Source: G020350405 sp964513655 (GTDB lineage Bacteria > Planctomycetota > Phycisphaerae > Sedimentisphaerales > Anaerobacaceae). From it: a stretch of 14,429 nt of DNA. The notes beneath the pieces were generated by a model. The model did not search any database. It was not told the DNA's origin and saw only the letters and a program-made list of their open reading frames with translations. Positions 1-7,474 of the stretch are shown in pieces. Made by a program: the position numbers and the translations under genes. Position 1 is the stretch's first letter; the number at the start of each line of letters is the position of its first letter. The stretch is taken from contig CAZENQ010000082.1 of NCBI GenBank assembly GCA_964513655.1, forward strand, positions 1 to 14,429. Direction: 5' to 3'.

Positions 1-1
1 G

Positions 2-928
2 GTCGTTGGTTATGTGGCCGATGACATCGAGGGCGGCGCAACGCTCTCGGAAGCGTTGGGGAGATTCCCGCGTAGTTTTGACCGTCTGATGGTCAGTATG
101 GTGGCAGCCGGTGAGACCGGCGGCGTGCTGGATCTAATCCTATCGCGTGTGGCTGATTTTATGGAGAAGGCCCAGAAACTTAAATCACGAGTTATAAGCG
201 CGATGATCTATCCGATTGTGGTTTTGGGTGCGGCGTTCATTATTTTATTATTATTGATGACGTTTGTGGTGCCTCAGTTTGATGCTGTTCTTACCGAGAT
301 GTTAGAGGGCCAGCAAATGAACGCGATAACGCGCACCGTACTTAGTATAAGTGCGTGGATTGCATATAAGTTTGGCTGGGCGATTCTATTAGGGGTGCCG
401 TTTGGAATAATTTTTCTGCTCAGGATTGCAAGGCAGTTTCGCGCTGGCAGACTGGTTCTGGATACCGTTAAATTGAAGATACCGATTATTGGCCAGCTCA
501 GCGGTAAAATAGCTGTTACACGGTGGACAAGGACGTTGGGGACATTGATTAGCGCAGGTGTGCCGATTCTGGATGCTATTAATGTCAGCCGTGAGACAGC
601 GGGGAACGAGGTCTTTGCCAATATGCTCGGCAACGTTCACAATTCCATCAGGCAGGGGGACACCTTTGCCGGTCCGTTGAAGCAGTCGAAGACCGTTGAC
701 CTGATTGTCGCCAACATGGTTTCGGTGGGTGAGGAGACAGGCGACTTAGATAAGATGCTTATGAAGGTGGCAGACAATTATGATGAGCAGGTCGATGTAC
801 TGGTTGCGTCGTTAATGTCGCTGCTTGAGCCGATTATGATTCTGGTACTTGGCGCTGTAGTTATGACCATCGTGCTGGCGATATTCCTGCCGATGATACA
901 AATCATCACAGGTTTAAGCAGTGCGTAA
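2..928 (+). CDS. gspF: Type II secretion inner-membrane platform protein GspF (5' truncated)
   Basis: Inner-membrane platform protein of a type II secretion or type IV-pilus-like system; in the family it couples the cytoplasmic ATPase (GspE) to pseudopilus assembly. The frame is open to the window edge (first full codon at 2), so the true start lies upstream; GspF is usually about 400 residues and about 308 are seen here. Two tandem GspF domains are visible: the first with MVAAGETGGVLD near nt 100-130, the second with MVSVGEETGDLDKML near nt 717-757. Three hydrophobic segments occur, at about nt 200-270, 345-430 and 800-910, the family's usual three-helix layout. It heads a plus-strand run of pseudopilin genes, the next starting 47 bp downstream. 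A PilC or archaeal FlaJ-like label is possible, but the GspG-K neighbours favour GspF. Confidence 0.95.
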   Translation, partial: VVGYVADDIEGGATLSEALGRFPRSFDRLMVSMVAAGETGGVLDLILSRVADFMEKAQKLKSRVISAMIYPIVVLGAAFIILLLLMTFVVPQFDAVLTEMLEGQQMNAITRTVLSISAWIAYKFGWAILLGVPFGIIFLLRIARQFRAGRLVLDTVKLKIPIIGQLSGKIAVTRWTRTLGTLISAGVPILDAINVSRETAGNEVFANMLGNVHNSIRQGDTFAGPLKQSKTVDLIVANMVSVGEETGDLDKMLMKVADNYDEQVDVLVASLMSLLEPIMILVLGAVVMTIVLAIFLPMIQIITGLSSA

Positions 929-975
929 AAACCAAACGGGCAAATGAAATGTTTAATTTGTTAGAGGGTAAGAAA

Positions 976-1902
976 ATGAAGGCAATCATAAGACAATTCA
1001 ATAAGAGAGCGGCGTTTACCATTATAGAGCTGCTGACCGTTATGAGTATCATTGTAATTCTCATGAGCCTGCTTGTGCCGTCTCTTGCCATGGTCAAGCG
1101 ATACGCCAGAGAGGTGAGGCAGAGGGCCCAGTTCCACGCCATTGAGGCGGCGATGGAGCTTTTCCAAAGCGTGGAGGAAGGTTATCCTGATTCAAGCGCA
1201 CTGGATGAGGATAATGCCGATTACTGTGGAGCGATGAAGCTTTGTGAAGCGATGGTGGGCCAGGATTTGATGGGTTTTCACCCGGATTCGCATTTCAGAA
1301 GCGATTTAGAGGATGGCCAAAACAATCTGCTGTATGACAAGGATCCGACCAGTCCAGGTGATGATCCAGACGTGCCGAATCTGGCAGCCAGAAAAGGCCC
1401 TTATCTGCAACTTGAGAATGCCAACGCCTACAGGCTGTGGAATTTGTACGGGCAGGGAAATACCGGGCCCGCTTTTGGCGGGGACAGCGAGGATTTATTT
1501 GTTCTCTGCGACGAGTATGCGCGTGTGACAAACAAGGAGACCGGCAAAAAAATCGGCATGCCCATACTGTATTATAAGGCAGACCCGGCGGGTAATCTGC
1601 ACGACCCCAATTATTATTTGCCACCCCTGACTAATCCCTCTGTTGAGGCTCGTAATTTTTACGATTACCGGGACAATCATGAGCTGCTTGACCTTGGCAA
1701 GCCATGGGACCTTGCATCCCCGGAGGAACATCCGCTTTTCCAGGCGCCCACTGAAAGTGAGGGCGAAAGATTTTATAGAGTTACGAGGAACCCGAGTATC
1801 AGGATGAGGAGGGGCAGGCCCCACAGGCCGGATTCTTACATCCTTATTTCGGCGGGATTTGATGGCCTGTATGGCACGGAAGACGATATATTTAATTTTT
1901 GA
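976..1902 (+). CDS. GspG-like pseudopilin, paralog 1
   Basis: Predicted pseudopilin of the secretion pseudopilus, 308 residues. The start at 976 is chosen because AGAGGG at 963-968 sits at ribosome-binding distance and it gives a basic 13-residue leader ending KRAA before FTIIELL; an in-frame ATG at 949 has no comparable site. The mature N-terminus has Phe1 and Glu5 and a long hydrophobic helix. The residue before the cleavage site is Ala, not the usual Gly. The C-terminus reads SYILISAGFDG, then an Asp/Glu-rich turn and DDIFNF, resembling the calcium-binding C-terminal loop of GspG. It is clearly paralogous to the gene at 3139: both contain GQDLMGFH.DS.FRSDL, GPYLQL, VLCD and PILYY. It is far longer than a standard GspG (about 140 residues), the extra length lying between helix and tail. 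Confidence 0.88.
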   Translation: MKAIIRQFNKRAAFTIIELLTVMSIIVILMSLLVPSLAMVKRYAREVRQRAQFHAIEAAMELFQSVEEGYPDSSALDEDNADYCGAMKLCEAMVGQDLMGFHPDSHFRSDLEDGQNNLLYDKDPTSPGDDPDVPNLAARKGPYLQLENANAYRLWNLYGQGNTGPAFGGDSEDLFVLCDEYARVTNKETGKKIGMPILYYKADPAGNLHDPNYYLPPLTNPSVEARNFYDYRDNHELLDLGKPWDLASPEEHPLFQAPTESEGERFYRVTRNPSIRMRRGRPHRPDSYILISAGFDGLYGTEDDIFNF

Positions 1903-1913
1903 GAAATGGTGCT

Positions 1914-1957
1914 ATCGGTTACTAACGGCTGTGTGAGCCGAAGGTTTAGAAACCGAT
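1914..1957 (+). other. Nested inverted repeat between operon genes
   Basis: The 132-bp gap after the first pseudopilin holds a nested structure. The outer arms ATCGGTT (1914-1920) and AACCGAT (1951-1957) are perfectly complementary, and inside them CGGCT (1926-1930) pairs with AGCCG (1936-1940) around a 5-nt loop. No T-run follows, so it is not a classical terminator. It could be an RNA-processing or stability element that sets different dosage on either side, or an operator. No convincing promoter was seen in this gap. Confidence 0.4.
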
Positions 1958-2034
1958 TTAATCTATGTTTGTATGGTTGGCAACAAAGGTTGTGGAATAA
2001 TAGTTACAGGTTAGTGAGTAATTAGGGGACAGTG

Positions 2035-3063
2035 ATGAAAAGAATAGCAGTTATTACGGTAGTTATGGTTGTGTTACTATTGGCCGGGCAGGTACGGGCC
2101 GGTGTCGGTGTGGTTGTGAACGGTAGTTTTGAATATGATGGCAAGACATTTGATATCACGACGGAGGCGCCTTATCGCTGGTGTGATGTCAATGTGCCGG
2201 TGCCTGATTTCTCCGGGCGCGTTTCGGACGATGCGGATTGGCTAACCCACGGGGACCACTATTTAGTTGTTTCTTCGGATCCGTACAAAACGTTTGCCAC
2301 GGGGGATATGGCGAGTGTTTCTCAGCAGGTTTACCTGAAGGATGTCAACGAAATAATTTTTAACGTAAGGCTGGAGACTATGCATACGGCTGACCCATGG
2401 GACCCGAGTGAGCGCAGCGCAGTTATGCTAATTGACGATGAGGTTGTCTGGGAGTCGAACAGTGTCGGGTCAGACGTGAGAGGCGAATACTATGACCAAA
2501 TCTACACTATCTACACTGTCGAGGAGAAATATAAAGACGCAGACTCACACAAATTGTCTCTGGGCATAAGGGTAAATGCAGGAGGCTCCACATATACCGG
2601 CTATATGACACAATGGGACGTGGTAAGGTTCAATACCCACTGCGGAGGTTTTGGTTATCTTCCGGAAGACTTTGACCGCGACTGCTATATCGATGGGGTC
2701 GATTTGGGAATGTTGGTAGAGCAGTGGCTGGTGGAAGGGCCGGAGGATGAATACGATTTATTCAAGGACGGTATTATTGATTTCGATGATTTTTCGTTTT
2801 TTGCTGACTACTGGATGGCCAGCAGTGATTCAAACAACTGGCGGGATGATAATTGCTACGAGGCGGAGTTGCCGGCTACCGACCTTGATGACGATGGGAT
2901 TGTCAGTTTTGTTGACTATGCAATTTTGATGGACGAGTGGGGAGAGGTGCCGGAAGGAGCGTGCCTTAAAGGCGATATCGATGGCTCAGGAGAAGTCGGC
3001 TATCCGGACCTTTGCATACTGCTTGATGGGTGGCTTGAGAAAAGTTGGTTATACGGATTGTAG
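2035..3063 (+). CDS. Secreted protein with four dockerin-like EF-hand repeats
   Basis: Predicted secreted protein of 342 residues. ATG 2035 is preferred over GTG 2032 because AGGGG at 2024-2028 is better spaced from it. The signal peptide is basic then hydrophobic (MKRIAVITVVMVVLLLAG) and ends VRA, before VGVVVNGSFE. Residues about 24-205 look like a beta-rich domain; the NGSFE opening is typical of carbohydrate-binding-like jelly-roll modules, but I cannot assign a family. Residues 212-342 hold four dockerin-type calcium loops with the D-x-D-x-D/S...D spacing: DFDRDCYIDGVD (212), DLFKDGIIDFDD (241), DLDDDGIVSFVD (283) and DIDGSGEVGYPD (314), each followed by an L/F-rich helix ending in Trp. 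Module 2 lacks the usual acidic residue at loop position 3. It lies between two paralogous pseudopilin genes, suggesting a pseudopilus-associated factor or a cargo. No catalytic motif was recognised. Confidence 0.8.
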   Translation: MKRIAVITVVMVVLLLAGQVRAGVGVVVNGSFEYDGKTFDITTEAPYRWCDVNVPVPDFSGRVSDDADWLTHGDHYLVVSSDPYKTFATGDMASVSQQVYLKDVNEIIFNVRLETMHTADPWDPSERSAVMLIDDEVVWESNSVGSDVRGEYYDQIYTIYTVEEKYKDADSHKLSLGIRVNAGGSTYTGYMTQWDVVRFNTHCGGFGYLPEDFDRDCYIDGVDLGMLVEQWLVEGPEDEYDLFKDGIIDFDDFSFFADYWMASSDSNNWRDDNCYEAELPATDLDDDGIVSFVDYAILMDEWGEVPEGACLKGDIDGSGEVGYPDLCILLDGWLEKSWLYGL

Positions 3064-3138
3064 TAGAAAGGATTTTGTTATTTAAGCTGCTGCCGAGGAC
3101 GTAAAGAAGGCGTTAAGAATTTGTAAAAGGGGAAGATC

Positions 3139-4023
3139 GTGAAGTGTGAAAAGACAGGATTTACGATTGTAGAGTTGTTGACGGCGGTTGGGATAATCGC
3201 GATGTTGGTTGCGCTACTTATCCCGGCACTGGCCATGGTGCGGAGAATCGCCAAAGAAACTCAGCAAAAGGCCCAATTTACAACTATTGACCTTGCCCTG
3301 ACGGCCTTTAAGGGTGACTACGGTGATTATCCGCCATCCGGGCCAGAAAGAGATGAATATAGCCCTGGATTTTACACAGGTGCACAAAAGCTTGCTGAGG
3401 CCATGATGGGCCAGGATTTGATGGGCTTTCACGAGGACTCAAGTTTCAGAAGCGACCTTCGAACTGACCTTCCAGGTGAGTCCAATTATGAGCTTTATCC
3501 TGAGGACCTGGACCCAAGAAGAAGTGATGGTCGCGAGAATTTGGATGCCAGAAGAGGACCTTATCTGCAGCTTGCGACGGCCAGTGCATTTAGACTGGGC
3601 GGGAAAGACGGTTTGTTCGATGATACCTGGGTGCTGAAAAAAGAAACCTATGTTCTTTGTGACGTATTTGGCGTTAAGAAGATAACTTTGGATAACGGTG
3701 AAACCGCCAAGGCAGGTACGCCGATTCTTTATTACAGGGCGGACACATCCAGCAAAACGATGGAGTCCGGGAGGCAGGATGACCAAATCTACAAGGTCCG
3801 TGATAATATGCCGCTGATTGCCCTGGGCAGGCTGCCTGAGCCTGACCCCGACCAGGACCCGCATAAGCTCGCGGACGAGCGAGTTTTCTACATCGATTAC
3901 AAAATCATAGACCCGAAGGTGACAATAGACACAGGATGGCCGCACAGGCCCTATTCTTACATATTGATTTCAGCGGGGGCGGACGGTGAATACGGGACAA
4001 GCGACGATATTTTCAACTTTTGA
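3139..4023 (+). CDS. GspG-like pseudopilin, paralog 2
   Basis: Predicted pseudopilin of 294 residues, starting at GTG 3139 with AGGGGA (3128-3133) five bases upstream. The leader MKCEKTG ends in Gly, followed by FTIVELL, a canonical prepilin peptidase site with Glu at mature position 5, then a hydrophobic helix ending IPALAMVRRIAKE. The C-terminus SYILISAGADGEYG followed by SDDIFNF nearly matches the paralog at 976. The two share several blocks along their length (GQDLMGFH, FRSDL, GPYLQL, VLCD, PILYYRAD) and the same order of domains, so they arose by duplication. They are separated by the dockerin-like gene. Whether one is the major pseudopilin and the other a specialised subunit cannot be told from sequence. 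Confidence 0.9.
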   Translation: MKCEKTGFTIVELLTAVGIIAMLVALLIPALAMVRRIAKETQQKAQFTTIDLALTAFKGDYGDYPPSGPERDEYSPGFYTGAQKLAEAMMGQDLMGFHEDSSFRSDLRTDLPGESNYELYPEDLDPRRSDGRENLDARRGPYLQLATASAFRLGGKDGLFDDTWVLKKETYVLCDVFGVKKITLDNGETAKAGTPILYYRADTSSKTMESGRQDDQIYKVRDNMPLIALGRLPEPDPDQDPHKLADERVFYIDYKIIDPKVTIDTGWPHRPYSYILISAGADGEYGTSDDIFNF

Positions 4024-4065
4024 GATAGAGCCTTTCCCCCCTGCATAGTTGAGCAAGCTAAAGCT

Positions 4066-4764
4066 ATGAGAAGTTACGAGCACAAAACGGGCTTTACCCT
4101 TGTGGAGATGATAATTGTCGTGGCCATAATTGCAATCCTGACCACGATGGTGATAGGTATTGCCGCTCGTATTGACCACCGCGGCAAGGAGCGACTTATG
4201 AAGGAGACTTTTGAGCTGCTTGATGCCGCCCTTGAGGAATTTGCGGATTACGGATATGACTACGAGGTTCCCACGACTTACTCTGACAAAAAAAGAGACT
4301 TTTATCTTGGGCTTGATTTTCCGATAGACTGCAATGGTTTTAGGAAGGAAGAACTTGAAGAGGCATTGGGAGACGTGTTGGATGTGTCGGTCTCGGATAT
4401 CGCCGGCGACCACGAGGATGATTATTCGGGAAGCGAAGCGTTGTATTTTTTCCTAAGTAGGGTCCCATCGTGCAGGGCGACGCTCGATAAGATTTACAGA
4501 CCGGATAGAGGCGGGATTGTCAGGGCCCTGATAACCAACAAAGACGCTCGCGGTGATGATTTGCAAATTACAGTTGACGGCAGGGTTTATCCGCTGCTGC
4601 GGCTTGTCGACCCGTGGGGCAGGACGCTGCGATATGATTACTACGACGAGAGACCATCAACTTCTCCGAGCGATAGAAAGAAAAGTAGGAGGAGTTTTCC
4701 ATTGATTACTTCGGCCGGGCCGGACGGAATCTTCGGAAATACTGATGACATAACAAATAGATAG
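4066..4764 (+). CDS. GspG-like pseudopilin, third copy
   Basis: Predicted pseudopilin of 232 residues. The leader MRSYEHKTG precedes FTLVEMIIVVAIIAILTT, the most canonical N-terminus of the three GspG-like proteins (Gly before the cut, Phe1, Glu5). The C-terminal signature is ITSAGPDGIFGNTDDITNR, the same calcium-loop type as in the genes at 976 and 3139, and VDPWGRTLRYDYYD precedes it, matching the WG.P..Y region typical of GspG. Its middle differs from the other two: it lacks GQDLMGFH and FRSDL, so it is a more distant paralog. It starts 42 bp after the previous gene; no strong ribosome-binding site is visible, but ATG 4066 is the only start that gives a sensible leader. It may be the true major pseudopilin. 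Confidence 0.9.
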   Translation: MRSYEHKTGFTLVEMIIVVAIIAILTTMVIGIAARIDHRGKERLMKETFELLDAALEEFADYGYDYEVPTTYSDKKRDFYLGLDFPIDCNGFRKEELEEALGDVLDVSVSDIAGDHEDDYSGSEALYFFLSRVPSCRATLDKIYRPDRGGIVRALITNKDARGDDLQITVDGRVYPLLRLVDPWGRTLRYDYYDERPSTSPSDRKKSRRSFPLITSAGPDGIFGNTDDITNR

Positions 4765-4804
4765 AAAGTGATGTTTGTTTATTTATGGCCCTGTGGCGAA
4801 AAAA

Positions 4805-5635
4805 ATGAGAGCGAAATCGAGACAATCCGCTGTTACACTGACCGAGATGACGGTTGTCATCGCGGCGGTGGCGCTGCTTACTGTTTTCGGGCTGCCGGCC
4901 GTACGTGCGTTTATTGACTCATTCCAGTCACAGGCGGGCGCACGGGCCATGATAGGCGCGACACTGGCCTCGGCGAGGGCCATCGCCGCGAGAGAACAGC
5001 ACTCTGTCGGTATCAGGTTCCAAAAGGCCTACCATCACGAAGGACCACTGAAAGCCCCTCAATACATGATTTTCATAATACACGACAAGCCAAATACCGA
5101 GCTGGCCAACGGCTTCCGGGCGGTTGAGGGCATGAAGCCGATAAAACTGCCCGATTCGTTCGGCGTGATGGATTTGAAGGTCGTTCAAAGAACCGGCTTC
5201 AGGGGCAATGTTGAGTGCAAAGATGATCGTATTAATATGGACAGTGAGATAAATGGGCCGGCGGAAGTGAATGATACAACTACCTTTTCGGTCATATTTT
5301 CACCGTCCGGCAAGCTGGTCAAACACAGGGTGGAAACAAGCAATAGAGATGGTATTAGACAGCCGAGAAACCTTAACGATTCCAGGGATGAGGTCTTTAA
5401 TTCCCCGGAAAACATTGTAGATAATAAGACCGGCATGTTCATTCAGGATGATTATTTCAACGGCTCGCCACCTGATTTGGGGTACGGGCCTGAACTGAGT
5501 CGAAACAGTTTTATTATTTATGACAGGATCAAATTCAAAGAGGCCTATAACAGAGGCCGGGCTTACAGGGAATGTTTGGAATATTTGGAAGAGATTTATA
5601 TAAATCCCTACACCGGCACTTTAATAAACAGGTGA
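4805..5635 (+). CDS. GspH-like minor pseudopilin
   Basis: Predicted minor pseudopilin, 276 residues from ATG 4805. In-frame TTG 4775 and GTG 4793 lie upstream but add non-basic sequence; ATG 4805 gives the basic leader MRAKSRQSA before VTLTEMTVVIAAVALLTVFG. The cut site is atypical: Ala before it and Val, not Phe, at mature position 1, but Glu5 is kept. The segment ARAMIGATLASARAIAAREQ after the helix resembles GspH/FimT-type proteins, where this region joins the helix to a beta-sandwich head. GspH-family members are usually 150-200 residues, so this one is long. Its position between GspG-like and GspI/J-like genes fits the standard order. No clear ribosome-binding site precedes any of the three starts, so the start is less certain than the identity. 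Confidence 0.78.
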   Translation: MRAKSRQSAVTLTEMTVVIAAVALLTVFGLPAVRAFIDSFQSQAGARAMIGATLASARAIAAREQHSVGIRFQKAYHHEGPLKAPQYMIFIIHDKPNTELANGFRAVEGMKPIKLPDSFGVMDLKVVQRTGFRGNVECKDDRINMDSEINGPAEVNDTTTFSVIFSPSGKLVKHRVETSNRDGIRQPRNLNDSRDEVFNSPENIVDNKTGMFIQDDYFNGSPPDLGYGPELSRNSFIIYDRIKFKEAYNRGRAYRECLEYLEEIYINPYTGTLINR

Positions 5636-5676
5636 ATTAGTTGTCAGGTTGTTGTTGATAGTTCATAGATATAAGA

Positions 5677-6471
5677 ATGGGCTACAAACTGAAAAATCGT
5701 GGTTTTTCTCTTACCGAGGTCCTGCTGTCGGTTGGTGTATTGGCCGTCGGCATGATTTTTATAGCCGGCGTATTTCCCGTCGGTATACACTATACCACCA
5801 TCGCCATCGAGCAGACAAAGGCGGCGATAGTAACCGACGAGGCCTTCGCGAAAGTAAGACTCTATGCTGTCGGCGACCCGTGTAATTCAACTGATGACTT
5901 TCGCCCTGATAAGCTGAGCGGTGGGGCCAGACGCGGCGAGGAGCTTTTCGACTTTAACGATGGAGATGTCTTTCCAGCTACGGACGAGATTGACCCTAAT
6001 GAGTTTACATACCCGTCGGCCGGGACCGACATCTCGAAGAAGCGGTATTACTGGTCGGCCCTGTGCAGACTCACCAGCAGGTACGACCCCAACTCTAACC
6101 TTAATCCGGACGTAGAGGTAACGGTCTTTGTGTGCAGGAAAGTCGGCCGCAACCGGGAATACCATGCCCCCGATGGCGGTGGTTTTATTAATTGGCCGAG
6201 GCCGGTCAAGGTCGGTGTCTCACAGGGTGGACTTAAGGACAACGAGCTTAGGATAACCGGCGGCGATAAAAGGTTTATTACCGATGGGTGCAGGATTGTT
6301 GATGACAAGACCGGCCGGCGCTATCGCGTATTAGAGCGATATGCATCTGATGACGATACGGTTTTGCTCGATGCCGACTGGGAAGGAGGCGACGCCTGGG
6401 TGGTCCCGCCGCCTGTCAACGGCGGTCGAAATCCCTGTATCGCAGTGTATCAAAGAACGATGTCGTTTTAG
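5677..6471 (+). CDS. GspI-like minor pseudopilin
   Basis: Predicted minor pseudopilin of 264 residues. The leader MGYKLKNRG is followed by FSLTEVLLSVGVLAVGM, the FxLxEVLxxxxVLAVG pattern common in GspI and in PilV-type minor pilins. After the helix come a predicted extended region and a loop-rich head with many Asp and Gly; no C-terminal GspG signature is present. In the family GspI forms the pseudopilus tip with GspJ and GspK, whose likely genes follow directly. The start at ATG 5677 is 41 bp after the previous stop; no strong ribosome-binding site is seen, but it gives the expected leader length. The final third (RFITDGCRIVDDKTGRRYRV) is conventional soluble sequence. A PilV-like label is the main alternative. 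Confidence 0.82.
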   Translation: MGYKLKNRGFSLTEVLLSVGVLAVGMIFIAGVFPVGIHYTTIAIEQTKAAIVTDEAFAKVRLYAVGDPCNSTDDFRPDKLSGGARRGEELFDFNDGDVFPATDEIDPNEFTYPSAGTDISKKRYYWSALCRLTSRYDPNSNLNPDVEVTVFVCRKVGRNREYHAPDGGGFINWPRPVKVGVSQGGLKDNELRITGGDKRFITDGCRIVDDKTGRRYRVLERYASDDDTVLLDADWEGGDAWVVPPPVNGGRNPCIAVYQRTMSF

Positions 6472-6481
6472 GCGTTCTAAA

Positions 6482-7459
6482 ATGAAAAAAGGATTTACAC
6501 TAATTGAGCTTGTAGTTGCAGTTGCGCTTTTATCTATGGTGCTTTCCTTTGCGGGTGTGATATTCAATGTGAGTATAGAGTCGCATCGCACCGCCAGGGC
6601 GAACGCCGAGATTACGCGAAAGCTGCGGGCCATTACCGACCAGCTAAACACCGATTTCGCGGGTATACGGACCGATGCGCCGCTTCTGATATGGTTCGAG
6701 CAAGCGGACCCAAATCGCTACGACCAGATTATGTTCTTTGCGAACGGCGATTTCCAGTCGATACAAACGTACGAAGCCAACAGCATCGATCCGGGCCCGG
6801 ATCCGAACGGCGACCTGGTAGTCAGTGGGAATATGGCGAGGGTCTATTATGGCCAGGCCCAAGACCTGAGCCTGCTGGCCAGAAGACAGCACCTATTAAC
6901 CGCTGACGACAGGGTGGAAGAGTGGCCCAATGTGAATATGTCAAATTTTAACTTTAAGAACAATAATGAGGAGTTGGAGCATGACAGGTTGTCGTTGGCA
7001 GAGTGGAAGACCGTGGATGCAAATGAATACGGCAGGATAGTAAGTGTGTGTTTTGAAACTCGGCCTGATATTGATATGGATGACCCTTACACATACCATA
7101 AATTGATGTGCGAGGGTGTCGGCAGCTTTGCAATCCAGTGGGCGTATTGGGACGAGGACGATGACCGCTTCTACTGGTTCCCGAGTGACGACCCCGACGC
7201 CGACGGAGATGACGATGATTCTCACTTCGACTTGATGCCGATGCCTAACGAATTCGGCGTTTACTTTAATCTCCCGGACTCAATAGGCGAACCTGACTGG
7301 TACTCTATCGAAGAAGCGGAAAATAGAGCTGACGAGGATTTTTCAGCTTTTCCGAAGGCCCTTAAGTTCACTTTCAGGCTGTATGATTCCCGTGGAATTA
7401 TAGAGCAGGATGGCGAAAAGGGTAGAGAGTTCACCCATATTGTTTACCTGGGCGGTTAA
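6482..7459 (+). CDS. GspJ-like minor pseudopilin
   Basis: Predicted minor pseudopilin of 325 residues. The frame stays open upstream to 6341, but that part overlaps the previous gene; ATG 6482 gives the very short leader MKKG followed by FTLIELVVAVALLSMVLSFA, a canonical prepilin start, and is 10 bp from the previous stop. After the helix, RTARANAEITRKLRAITDQL leads into NTDFAGI, matching the region where GspJ proteins have an R..QL..Dl.....R pattern. The head is strongly acidic, with the stretch DEDDDRFYWFPSDDPDADGD and a further Asp run near nt 7150-7225, suggesting metal or surface interactions. In the family GspJ binds GspI and GspK at the tip. It is longer than typical GspJ (about 200 residues). 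Confidence 0.85.
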   Translation: MKKGFTLIELVVAVALLSMVLSFAGVIFNVSIESHRTARANAEITRKLRAITDQLNTDFAGIRTDAPLLIWFEQADPNRYDQIMFFANGDFQSIQTYEANSIDPGPDPNGDLVVSGNMARVYYGQAQDLSLLARRQHLLTADDRVEEWPNVNMSNFNFKNNNEELEHDRLSLAEWKTVDANEYGRIVSVCFETRPDIDMDDPYTYHKLMCEGVGSFAIQWAYWDEDDDRFYWFPSDDPDADGDDDDSHFDLMPMPNEFGVYFNLPDSIGEPDWYSIEEAENRADEDFSAFPKALKFTFRLYDSRGIIEQDGEKGREFTHIVYLGG

Positions 7460-7474
7460 TTGGGAAAAGTGAAA

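Noticed and set aside
1977..2003. Promoter before the dockerin-like gene (TTGGCA and an AT-rich -10)
   Set aside because: Spacing of 13-15 bp is too short for a convincing sigma-70 site.
976..4764. DUF1559-type planctomycete pilin-like proteins
   Set aside because: These lack the C-terminal H-x9-DG motif of that family and have the GspG-type DGxxGxxDDI tail instead.
6341..6481. Upstream extension of the GspJ-like frame
   Set aside because: It overlaps the GspI-like gene and would put 47 residues ahead of a prepilin leader; ATG 6482 gives the canonical MKKG leader.
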